Below are positions 1 to 6,404 of a DNA stretch of 64,000 nt, in pieces. The notes under the pieces were generated by a model that saw only the letters and a list, made by a program, of their open reading frames with translations, was not told the DNA's origin and made no database searches. Position 1 is the first letter of the stretch, and every line of letters starts with the position of its first letter. The position numbers and the translations under genes are program-made. Origin of the DNA: Flavonifractor sp. An92 (GTDB lineage Bacteria; Bacillota; Clostridia; Oscillospirales; Oscillospiraceae); assembly GCF_002159175.1 (NCBI RefSeq), contig NZ_NFGZ01000010.1:55211-119210 (forward strand), in the 5' to 3' direction.

Positions 1-738
1 ATCCCCTGTCTGGACGTGCGGGACGGCCGGGTGGTGAAGGGGGTCAATTTTGTCAACATCCGGGACGCCGGCGACCCGGTGGAGCTGGCCAAGTTCTACT
101 CGGACCAGGGGGCGGACGAGATCGTCTTTCTGGACATCACCGCCACCAGCGACGCCCGGGACACCGTGGCGGACGTGGTGGAGCGCACCGCGTCCCAGGT
201 GTTCGTGCCCCTCACGGTGGGGGGCGGCATCCGCACCGTGGAGGACTTCCAGCGGCTCCTCCGGGCGGGCGCGGACAAGATTTCGGTAAACTCCGCCGCT
301 GTGGCCCGGCCGGAACTGATTTCCGAGGCCGCCGAGCGCTTCGGCTCTCAGTGCGTGGTGCTGGCCGCCGACGCCCGGGCCCGTGGGGACGGCACCTGGG
401 AAGTGGTCGTGGCAGGTGGACGGAAGCCAACCGGCATCGACCTCATCGACTGGGTCAAGAAGGCCGAAGCTCTGGGGGCGGGGGAGATTCTGCTCACCTC
501 CATGGACGCCGACGGCACCAAGGCGGGATTTGATCTCGCCATGACGAAAGCCGTCACCGACGCCGTGTCCATCCCGGTGATCGCCTCCGGCGGCTGCGGG
601 TCGCTGGAGCACTTCGCGGAGGTCTTTGAGGCGACGAACTGCGATGCCGCCCTGGCCGCCTCCCTCTTCCACTTCGGGGAGCTGACCGTCCCCCAGGTGA
701 AGGACTACCTCCGCACCAGACACATCCCCGTGAGGTGA
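1..738 (+). CDS. hisF: HisF, imidazole glycerol phosphate synthase cyclase subunit (5' end cut off)
   Basis: Cytoplasmic TIM-barrel subunit of the HisHF complex. It uses ammonia from HisH and PRFAR to make imidazole glycerol phosphate and AICAR in histidine synthesis. The frame is open from base 1 and begins [17 protein letters not shown], so only the first few residues lie outside the window. Visible family signatures are the N-terminal catalytic Asp in CLDV, the phosphate-binding [10 protein letters not shown] loop, the second catalytic Asp in LTSMDADGT, and the C-terminal VIASGGCG loop. It is followed after 3 bases by hisI and then hisE, the usual tail of a Firmicute his operon. The length fits an almost complete protein of about 250 aa. 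Confidence 0.97.
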   Translation: MPCLDVRDGRVVKGVNFVNIRDAGDPVELAKFYSDQGADEIVFLDITATSDARDTVADVVERTASQVFVPLTVGGGIRTVEDFQRLLRAGADKISVNSAAVARPELISEAAERFGSQCVVLAADARARGDGTWEVVVAGGRKPTGIDLIDWVKKAEALGAGEILLTSMDADGTKAGFDLAMTKAVTDAVSIPVIASGGCGSLEHFAEVFEATNCDAALAASLFHFGELTVPQVKDYLRTRHIPVR

Positions 739-741
739 ACC

Positions 742-1089
742 ATGGACTTTGATCTTGATTTGCTCTTTCAGAAATCGGACCTGATCCCCGTCATCATCCA
801 GGACGCAGAGACGAAAGACGTACTTATGCTGGGCTTCACCAACAGAGAGGCGGTGGAGCTGACCCTAAAGACCAAGACCGCCTGGTTCTGGTCCCGCAGC
901 CGCCAGAAGCTGTGGAACAAGGGAGAGAGCTCGGGCCACTTCCTCCACGTGAAGAGGATGGTCACCGACTGCGACACCGACACGCTGCTCTACTTCTGCG
1001 ATCCCGTGGGCCCTACCTGCCACACCGGGGCCAGAAGCTGCTTTTTCAACGAAATTCCCATGAAGGGAGAGGAGGATACCCATGAATGA
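742..1089 (+). CDS. hisI: HisI, phosphoribosyl-AMP cyclohydrolase
   Basis: Cytoplasmic zinc enzyme opening the adenine ring of phosphoribosyl-AMP, step 3 of histidine synthesis. The 115-aa product shows the family core: FTNREAVELTLKT, WFWSRSRQKLWNKGESSGH, and the metal-binding stretch DCDTDTLLYFCDPVGPTCHTG with its conserved Asp and Cys residues. This is the single-domain form; the pyrophosphatase step is encoded separately by hisE. It starts 3 bases after hisF and overlaps the hisE start by 8 bases, so translation is probably coupled. Confidence 0.96.
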   Translation: MDFDLDLLFQKSDLIPVIIQDAETKDVLMLGFTNREAVELTLKTKTAWFWSRSRQKLWNKGESSGHFLHVKRMVTDCDTDTLLYFCDPVGPTCHTGARSCFFNEIPMKGEEDTHE

Positions 1090-1408
1090 TACCCTGGCCA
1101 AGCTCTATGCCGTGGTGCAGGACCGGAAGGCCAATCCCCGGGAGGGGTCCTATACCTGCTATCTGTTCGACAAGGGGCTGGATAAGATTCTGAAAAAGGT
1201 GGGCGAGGAGTGCTCCGAGACCATCATCGCCGCCAAGAACGGCGTCCAGGCCGACACGGTGGGGGAGATCTCCGACCTCATCTACCACCTGACCGTCATG
1301 ATGGTCCAGGAGAACATCCCGCTGGAGGCGGTGATGGAGGAGCTTGACCGCCGCAGCCAGAAGATCGGCAATCTGAAGCAGTTCCACCAGAGCGACCACA
1401 ATACTTAA
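1082..1408 (+). CDS. hisE: HisE, phosphoribosyl-ATP pyrophosphatase
   Basis: Cytoplasmic MazG-fold pyrophosphatase removing diphosphate from phosphoribosyl-ATP, step 2 of histidine synthesis. The 108-aa protein has the HisE core: SYTCYLFDKGLDKILKKVGEE, then the metal-binding ECSE and the helical segment GEISDLIYHL. The ATG overlaps the end of hisI in an alternate frame, with the Shine-Dalgarno AGGAGG inside the hisI 3' end. It is the last gene of the operon, since a strong hairpin terminator follows directly. Confidence 0.96.
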   Translation: MNDTLAKLYAVVQDRKANPREGSYTCYLFDKGLDKILKKVGEECSETIIAAKNGVQADTVGEISDLIYHLTVMMVQENIPLEAVMEELDRRSQKIGNLKQFHQSDHNT

Positions 1409-1412
1409 TAAG

Positions 1413-1451
1413 AGACGGGGACCTGTTCGTTAAAACAGGTCCCCGTCTTTT
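1413..1451 (+). terminator. Rho-independent terminator of the his operon
   Basis: A 15-bp stem (AGACGGGGACCTGTT at 1413-1427 pairing with 1434-1448) with a 6-base loop is followed by a short T run. It lies 4 bases after the hisE stop and ends the operon. The convergent small gene on the other strand ends at 1450, so the hairpin may serve both. Confidence 0.9.
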
Positions 1452-1710
1452 AGGTTCCGCCGCAGCGGCGGCACAGGCGGTGCAGGTGAGCCAGGCGAAA
1501 AAAGAGGGGGCCGTCCAGCACCCCGGTCTGGGCCTGGCCCAGCATCCGCTGGAGCCAGAGCACGTTCTGGATGGAAGTGCCGGAGTGCCGCCCGTCCACC
1601 GGGCCGGGCTGGGGCCCATTCAGCACCTGGGACAGCTCCAGGAACATGGCCTGGGCGGGCTGGAGGGCGGCGCTGCGGCCGCCGGGGGGGATGGGAGTCC
1701 AGTCGTACAA
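1450..1710 (-). CDS. Small peptidoglycan-binding-like protein (86 aa)
   Basis: An 86-aa product read from a TTG codon at 1710, chosen because AAAGGAGG lies 7-8 bases upstream, overlapping the end of the preceding gene. The C-terminal half (SIQNVLWLQRMLGQ, then TGVLDGPLFFRLAHLHRL) resembles the second half of a PG_binding_1 repeat such as the two in its upstream neighbour. It looks like a detached or degenerate third copy of that domain. It has no signal peptide or membrane segment. It is co-directional and nearly contiguous with the SpoIID-like gene, so probably in the same operon. Function is unknown beyond this resemblance; a decaying fragment is possible. Confidence 0.6.
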   Translation of the reverse strand: MYDWTPIPPGGRSAALQPAQAMFLELSQVLNGPQPGPVDGRHSGTSIQNVLWLQRMLGQAQTGVLDGPLFFRLAHLHRLCRRCGGT

Positions 1711-1728
1711 GGGGAGCGCCTCCTTTCC

Positions 1729-2856
1729 TCAGGGCAGCAGAGTGGCCAGGGGCAGGGCCTGGCCGTCGATGATGACGGTGTCCCGAATTCCGGCGTAGGC
1801 CTGGTAGATGGCCTCCCAGGTGGTGCGGTCCACCTCGCCGGTCTCGGGGAGGCCGGAGGCCCGCTGGAAGGCCAGCACGGCCTGCCGCGTCTCCTCGCCG
1901 TAGATGCCGTCCTGCTCCGGGCCGGGCACCTGGGCGTAGAAGGAGGAGAGGACCTCCAACAGATACTGGAGGACCCGCACGCCGCCGCCCCGGCTGCCGG
2001 GAGAGAGACGGCCGTCGTCCAGCTGGAGGAGGGAGTCCTGGTAGTCCAGCTGACCCTCGCTGACCAGCTCCGCCAGATCCCGGATACCTACATAGAGATA
2101 GACCAGCCGGTACCAGGTGGCCTTGCCCACCACGCCGTCCACCGCCAGGCCGAAGATCTCCTGAAAGCGGCGGACCGACTCCTCGGTCTGCTGGTCAAAG
2201 ATGCCGTCCACCTCTTCGATGGTGGGGAGGGCGGGGTAGTCCCGGGCCACTTGGTTGAGCATGGTCTGGAGCTGGGCCACGTCGGCGCCCCGGTCGCCCC
2301 GGCGCAGGGGAGAGCCGGGGTAGGAGTTGACGATACCCATGACCGGCGCGTCGGTGACCAGCTCGATGTCGGGTCCGTAGTAGAAGCGTAGGATGGACAT
2401 GGCGTCGTAGCCCTCCTGGGCCAGGGCCTGGCTCCCCCACTGGGAGAGCCCGTCGCAGGTGGTGGTGGTACCGTTGCAGAATTTGGCCGCCAGGGGTTCG
2501 ATGAAGCCCTCCCGCCGCAGGTAGGAGGTGAAGAGCTCATCCACCAGGCGGTCGATGTTCTCGTAGGTGCTGCGGCCGTAGATGAATTTCTGGTCGTAGG
2601 CGGTCTCGGAGGTGATCTGGAAGGGGTAGCCCCGGCTGGGGTAGAACTCGGTGTACACCCGATTGAGGGCGAAGGAGATGATGGCCAGGATATTGGCCTC
2701 CAGGGCGGCGGGCTCCCAGGTGGGGTAGATCTCGCTGGAGGCCACGTTCTTCACGTAGTCGGGGAAGGGGACGGTGACGTTTTCGGAGCTGCTGCCCGGC
2801 GCGCCCAGGTGGACGGTGATGGTGCGGGGGATGTAGGGGACAGGGGGTACGGCCAT
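1729..2856 (-). CDS. SpoIID-like protein with two peptidoglycan-binding domains
   Basis: A 375-aa protein. Residues about 30-165 resemble the SpoIID/LytB amidase-enhancer domain (SSEIYPTWEPAALEANILAI and, later, LSQWGSQALAQEGYDAMSIL before a FYYGP motif). They are followed by two PG_binding_1 repeats of about 70 residues, each built as (R/G)G-x-VxxLQxxL ... DGI(F/Y) ... FQ ... TW. SpoIID is a lytic transglycosylase acting in spore engulfment. This version has no visible signal peptide or transmembrane segment, so it is more likely a mother-cell or coat/cortex protein than a classical SpoIID. The ATG follows AAGGAGG. It sits between two small genes of the same strand (2870-3262 upstream, 1450-1710 downstream). 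Confidence 0.75.
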   Translation of the reverse strand: MAVPPVPYIPRTITVHLGAPGSSSENVTVPFPDYVKNVASSEIYPTWEPAALEANILAIISFALNRVYTEFYPSRGYPFQITSETAYDQKFIYGRSTYENIDRLVDELFTSYLRREGFIEPLAAKFCNGTTTTCDGLSQWGSQALAQEGYDAMSILRFYYGPDIELVTDAPVMGIVNSYPGSPLRRGDRGADVAQLQTMLNQVARDYPALPTIEEVDGIFDQQTEESVRRFQEIFGLAVDGVVGKATWYRLVYLYVGIRDLAELVSEGQLDYQDSLLQLDDGRLSPGSRGGGVRVLQYLLEVLSSFYAQVPGPEQDGIYGEETRQAVLAFQRASGLPETGEVDRTTWEAIYQAYAGIRDTVIIDGQALPLATLLP

Positions 2857-2869
2857 GGTTTCACCTCCT

Positions 2870-3262
2870 TCAGAGCGTGGGGGGCGTGATGACAGTGGTG
2901 CTGCCGTTGGCGGAGCCGATGGTCTCGGGCCGGGACAGGGGGACCAGCTCCACGTCCTGAATGGTCTCTACGCCGGGGTAGACCTCAATGCCCTCCACCA
3001 CCTGATAGCCATAGCCGGGGGCCTCGCACCAGAGGGTGACCAGGGCGTAGGGGGTTTCTCCGCCGGGGCTGGTGCCCTGGGCGAGGTCGGGGGTGGGGAG
3101 GCGGACCGGAGACGTGAAGCCGCTCTCGTCGGTGACCCGCAGGGCCAGGAGCGTAGGCTTCCCGCCGGAATTGGGCTGGAGCAGGGCGACCAGTGCGCCC
3201 GAGACCGGGAGCTGTGCCCGGGAGGTAAAAACGTGTGCAATGATGGTGCCGGATGAGGCCAA
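2870..3262 (-). CDS. Small protein with carboxypeptidase-regulatory-like beta fold
   Basis: A 130-aa product from a TTG start at 3262, supported by AAGGAGG 8 bases upstream; no in-frame ATG fits. The sequence (GTIIAHVFTSRAQLPVSGAL, then a VTDESGFTSPVRLPTPD stretch) resembles the beta-sandwich of carboxypeptidase regulatory-like or Cna-B-type modules, where a short-chain parameter is inserted between strands. No signal peptide is visible. It is the first gene of a probable three-gene operon with the SpoIID-like protein, 13 bases upstream of that gene, which hints at a structural role in the spore coat or cortex. That role is inference from position only. Confidence 0.65.
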   Translation of the reverse strand: MASSGTIIAHVFTSRAQLPVSGALVALLQPNSGGKPTLLALRVTDESGFTSPVRLPTPDLAQGTSPGGETPYALVTLWCEAPGYGYQVVEGIEVYPGVETIQDVELVPLSRPETIGSANGSTTVITPPTL

Positions 3263-3351
3263 GCTGCATCCCTCCTTTTATGGGAAATCTATGTGCCGTC
3301 TGACCGCCCTAGCACCGCAGAAAAAAATCTCGAAAAATTTTACAAAACCTC

Positions 3352-3380
3352 TTGCCAAACGAAAAAGAGTGTGCTATATT
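3352..3380 (+). promoter_or_regulatory. Promoter of tRNA-Pro
   Basis: -35 TTGCCA at 3352-3357 and -10 TATATT at 3375-3380 are separated by 17 bases, with a TG extension just before the -10. The predicted start near 3387 lies about 26 bases before the tRNA. The surrounding 60 bases are AT-rich compared with the rest of the region. Confidence 0.75.
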
Positions 3381-3412
3381 ATATGAGCTGTCTGAGATAA
3401 GCAGTCAGAAAT

Positions 3413-3489
3413 CCGGGTGTGGCGAAGTTTGGTATCGCGCCTGAATGGGGTTCAGGAGGCCGCTGGTTCAAGTCCAGTCACTCGGACCA
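3413..3489 (+). tRNA. tRNA-Pro (anticodon GGG)
   Basis: The 77-base cloverleaf begins CCGGGTG (3413-3419), pairing with CACTCGG before the encoded CCA (3487-3489). The anticodon stem CCTGA/TCAGG (3440-3444/3452-3456) encloses the loop ATGGGGT, with anticodon GGG at 3447-3449. The T arm carries TTCAAGT. It reads CCC/CCU proline codons. It is a single gene with its own promoter and terminator. Confidence 0.96.
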
Positions 3490-3523
3490 AGTCCGTATTC
3501 CGCAAGGAATACGGACTTTTTCT
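3490..3523 (+). terminator. Terminator of tRNA-Pro
   Basis: A 12-bp stem AGTCCGTATTCC (3490-3501) with loop GCAA and its complement (3506-3517) is followed by TTTTTCTTTT. It starts directly after the CCA end of the tRNA. Confidence 0.93.
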
Positions 3524-3540
3524 TTTCCTTCGCGCATCAA

Positions 3541-3577
3541 AAAAACCCGGCCGGCAATCTTTTGCCGGCCGGGTTTT
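3541..3577. terminator. Second, bidirectional hairpin terminator
   Basis: A long GC stem (AAAACCCGGCCGGCAA pairing with its complement across a short loop) is flanked by A5 on the left and T4 on the right, so it can terminate transcripts from both directions. It is a backup for the tRNA and would also stop transcripts coming from the minus strand. From here to 3681 I see no gene. Confidence 0.75.
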
Positions 3578-3681
3578 GCCGCAAAGCGGGCCGGCGAGGC
3601 CGTACTTCGGGCGTGTGGGCAGGGTGCCACGGGGAAGGGGAGGGGTAAGTACGCCGCCCGAAGGGGCGGCGCGCTGGAGCC

Positions 3682-3921
3682 TCAATCGCAGCCGCAGTTG
3701 CAGCCGGAGAGCAGCCGGAACTGGTCGATGGTGCCGGTGACCACGAAGCGGTGGCTGGCCTGGGCGGAGGACTCCTCCTCGGCCTGAGCGGCGGCACACA
3801 GGAACTGGGGCACGGAGACGTAGCAGGAGCTGCCGGTCCGGGCCTGGTTCCAGGTGTTCTGGCAGCCGCCCCAGCAGGAGCAGCCGCAGCGGGAACGGCT
3901 CTGATTGTTACAACAACACAT
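3682..3921 (-). CDS. Cysteine-rich 79-aa protein of unknown function
   Basis: ATG at 3921 is preceded by GGGGAGGAA at good spacing. The 79-aa product has 12 cysteines, clustered at both ends: MCCCNNQ, RCGCSCWGGC near residues 11-20, and a final GCNCGCD. The middle (about residues 22-70) has few Cys and contains a beta-prone segment RFVVTGTIDQFRLL. No signal peptide is visible. Such CxC/CxxC clusters can bind metals or form disulfide cross-links, as in metallothionein-like or spore-coat proteins. I do not recognise a named family. It is monocistronic between the tRNA terminators and the nucleotidyltransferase gene. Confidence 0.7.
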   Translation of the reverse strand: MCCCNNQSRSRCGCSCWGGCQNTWNQARTGSSCYVSVPQFLCAAAQAEEESSAQASHRFVVTGTIDQFRLLSGCNCGCD

Positions 3922-4001
3922 ATGTGATTCCTCCCCATCAGAAGTGGCGGGCTTTTGCCCACAGCCCATGCTATGCGCCGGGTGCGGGGAGGGTTCCACG
4001 A

Positions 4002-4562
4002 TCAGGCCAGGGCGTCTTTGAGCCGCTGGATGAGGCCGTGACTCTCGATGTAGCGCCGGGCGGCAGGGGGGACCAGGTGCTCCCAAGGCTGGCCCTGGGC
4101 GATGAGACGGCGGACCTCGGTGCCGCTGGTGAGGCGCTGGCTGTCGTCCCGCACCCACAGCACCTCCGTGCGCAGGCCCAGGTCCTCCAGTACCTGCCGC
4201 TTGTGCTCGCCCCACTGGTCGTAGATGGTCACGTAGTAAGCGGCATCGGGGGGCGCGAAGTTGGCGATGCGCTCGGGGTACTCGATGGGGAAGGGGATGA
4301 CGTCGAAGCGCTCCCGGGGGAGGCCGGCCTCCACCAGACTGTCCCGCAGCATGACCATCCGCTCGTAGTAGGTGAAGGGGTTGGCGTTGCGCTGGGAGCG
4401 GGCCAGCTCCCGCACGCCGTCGGGCTTCTCCTCCCAGGGCGTGAAATTGGTGACCCCCACCAGGAGGTGGTCACAGCGCTGGGCTCCCGCCAGCAGGTAT
4501 TCCATATGACCCAGGTGGAGCCCCTGGAAGCGCCCCATGATGACGCCGATGGAATCGTTCAT
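4002..4562 (-). CDS. NadM/NadR-like nucleotidyltransferase (nicotinamide-nucleotide adenylyltransferase family)
   Basis: A 186-aa cytoplasmic cytidylyltransferase-like fold protein that should transfer AMP from ATP to a mononucleotide such as NMN. The start ATG at 4562 is preferred over an upstream codon because GGAGG lies 9-11 bases before it and it begins directly with the fold, MNDSIGVIMGRFQGLHLGH. The HLGH nucleotide-binding signature is complete. A later LTSGTEVRRLIAQG corresponds to the second ATP-binding ISGTxVR motif. The length matches archaeal-type NadM rather than NadD. The substrate is inferred and could be another nucleotide. Confidence 0.8.
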   Translation of the reverse strand: MNDSIGVIMGRFQGLHLGHMEYLLAGAQRCDHLLVGVTNFTPWEEKPDGVRELARSQRNANPFTYYERMVMLRDSLVEAGLPRERFDVIPFPIEYPERIANFAPPDAAYYVTIYDQWGEHKRQVLEDLGLRTEVLWVRDDSQRLTSGTEVRRLIAQGQPWEHLVPPAARRYIESHGLIQRLKDALA

Positions 4563-4740
4563 ATCGTCTCTGCCTCCGGTCAGATTGAATTTCAGCACAG
4601 GATATCCTAGCCGAAAGCAGACGAAATGTAAAGAAAAACCCGGACTTTATAGAAAAAAACAATGAAAACCGGGAGGAGGATTTGACGCGGCGGGGAAAAT
4701 AAGGTAGAATGACGGTAAACGACGATTTACAGGGAGGACC

Positions 4741-5406
4741 ATGCCCATGTGGGGGACCATTTTCAATCCCGAGAACGGCTTTTTTCAAACCATCGACCGC
4801 ATCTTCACCGTCGTGGCCATGAGCTTTTTGTGGGTGGTGCTGTGCATCCCGCTGGTGACGGCGGGACCGGCCACGGCGGCGCTCTACTACACCATGGTCA
4901 AGTGCTGGCGGCGGCGGGAGCCCTTCCCTTATAAAAACTTCGTGGAGAGCTTCCGCCTCAACCTCAAGACCGGCCTGTTGGCGAGCCTGGTGTGCCTGGT
5001 GGCGGCGCAGGTGGTGGCGATGCTGCTCTACATGTTCTACCAGATGGCGGCCAGCGGCGACCGGACCGCGATGGTGCTGCTGGTGGCCGGCGCGCTGCTG
5101 GCGCTGGTGCTGCTGGGCTATCTGGCCTATCTCTTTCCCACGCTGTCCCGGTTCGATGTCCGCCTGGGCGGGCTCTTCTCCCTCAGCGCCCGGCTGGCAG
5201 TCGCCCACGCGCCCACCACGCTGGCTTTGGGCGTGCTGCTGCTGGTGGTGGGCAGCGTGATCCGCTTCTGGCCCTTTGGGCTCTTCGTTCTGCCGGCGCT
5301 GACGGCGATTTGGGCGTCCCTCCTGCTGGAGCGGGTGTTGAAGTCCGAGATGCTGCGCACCATGGAGCTGCCCCCCGAGGACGAGCGCCCCTGGTATCTC
5401 CGCTGA
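4741..5406 (+). CDS. DUF624 (YesL-type) membrane protein
   Basis: A 221-aa integral membrane protein with about five hydrophobic segments. The N-terminus FNPENGFFQTIDRIFTVVAM and the following GPATAALYYTMVK stretch are typical of the DUF624/YesL family, often found beside carbohydrate uptake genes in Firmicutes but of unknown biochemical role. Two ATGs (4741 and 4747) can use the upstream GGGAGG; the second has better spacing. The gene is monocistronic and ends in a strong terminator. Confidence 0.85.
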   Translation: MPMWGTIFNPENGFFQTIDRIFTVVAMSFLWVVLCIPLVTAGPATAALYYTMVKCWRRREPFPYKNFVESFRLNLKTGLLASLVCLVAAQVVAMLLYMFYQMAASGDRTAMVLLVAGALLALVLLGYLAYLFPTLSRFDVRLGGLFSLSARLAVAHAPTTLALGVLLLVVGSVIRFWPFGLFVLPALTAIWASLLLERVLKSEMLRTMELPPEDERPWYLR

Positions 5407-5414
5407 AACGAAAA

Positions 5415-5452
5415 ATGCCCGCCGTCTGGGGAACAGACGGCGGGCGTTTTTT
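5415..5452. terminator. Convergent hairpin terminator
   Basis: An 11-bp stem GCCCGCCGTCT (5417-5427) pairs with 5435-5445. A run of A lies on the left and TTTTTT on the right, so it serves the DUF624 gene on the plus strand and the rhomboid-like gene ending at 5457 on the minus strand. Confidence 0.92.
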
Positions 5453-5456
5453 GCGC

Positions 5457-6314
5457 TTATTCGATGTGGACGTGGTTGTTGATATGGTCCTTGCAATAGC
5501 AGTAGTAGCCGTTGCACTTGGAGCAGTAGCGGAACTCCATGTCCGGGTAGTCGGTGTCGGTCTTGCCGCACACGGCGCACTTGTGGATGTAGCCCTTCTG
5601 CTGCTGAGCTTGCCGGGTGGCCTTCTTGAAGTTGATGGTCTGCCGGGAGGTCTGGTGCTGCACCCGGCGCCTGGCGTAGCCCAGGGTGTTCCTCAGGTCC
5701 GAGGCGAAGAAGAGGAAGTAGTTCAGGATGGCCACCAGGGGGAGAATGGCCCCCGCCAGATCCAGGGCCAGGAGGCTGCTGAGCACCGACCAGGCGAAGA
5801 GGGCGGCGTCCACCCAGGCCAGCCACTTCACCTTGATGGGGATGATGAAGAAGAGGAGGACCTGGAGGTTGGGGTAGAGGGTGGCAAAGGCGAAGAAGAG
5901 GGACAGGTTCACATACCGCATGGTGACCAGCACGGCCTTGTCGCCGGTGGCCAGCGCCAGGAAGCCGAAGAGAATGTTGAGCACCACGCCGGAGAGGTAA
6001 AAGAGGCTAAACTTTGCGGTGCCCCACTCCCGCTCCAGGGCGGAGCCGATGAACCAGTAGAAGTAGAGCTCCAGCAGCAGCAACACGCCGCCACTCATGG
6101 GCACGAACACGAACGTGACGAGCCGCCAGATCTCCCCCTCGAGCACCAGGCTGGGGAAGAGGGCCAGGGCGGCGGACAGGGACACGCCCCGGCCGAATTG
6201 GTTGAGCAGGTAGACCAGAGCGGTGCCCAGGGCGACAATGGTCATCAGGTTGGGGATGCCGAACCGGGGGTGCTTGCGGCAGAAGCGGTCCAGCATCGTC
6301 TCGATGGATCTCAA
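5457..6314 (-). CDS. Rhomboid-like membrane protein lacking the catalytic serine, with C-terminal zinc ribbon
   Basis: A 285-aa protein with about six transmembrane helices over residues 20-215, then a soluble tail with a zinc-ribbon pattern CAVCGKTD...YCSKCNGYYCYC...H. The membrane part follows the rhomboid plan (WRLVTFVFVP, ELYFYWFIGSALEREWGTAK, YPNLQVLLFFIIPIKVKW). However, the segment that should read GxSG before the FP motif reads RYVNLSLFF, and no His-containing final helix is seen, so it is probably not a protease. The closest recognised class is inactive rhomboid/rhomboid-like proteins of Clostridia. It is monocistronic and its function is unknown. Confidence 0.75.
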   Translation of the reverse strand: MRSIETMLDRFCRKHPRFGIPNLMTIVALGTALVYLLNQFGRGVSLSAALALFPSLVLEGEIWRLVTFVFVPMSGGVLLLLELYFYWFIGSALEREWGTAKFSLFYLSGVVLNILFGFLALATGDKAVLVTMRYVNLSLFFAFATLYPNLQVLLFFIIPIKVKWLAWVDAALFAWSVLSSLLALDLAGAILPLVAILNYFLFFASDLRNTLGYARRRVQHQTSRQTINFKKATRQAQQQKGYIHKCAVCGKTDTDYPDMEFRYCSKCNGYYCYCKDHINNHVHIE

Positions 6315-6404
6315 ATCAAACCCTCCTAAGGTAAAATATCTCAGCGCCTACCAGTGTAGCAGGATGGGCGGAAAAAATCCCGAACAATTTGTAAACTTGA
6401 GGGA

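Noticed and set aside
3417..3787. Open frames through the tRNA region
   Set aside because: They read across tRNA-Pro and two terminators.
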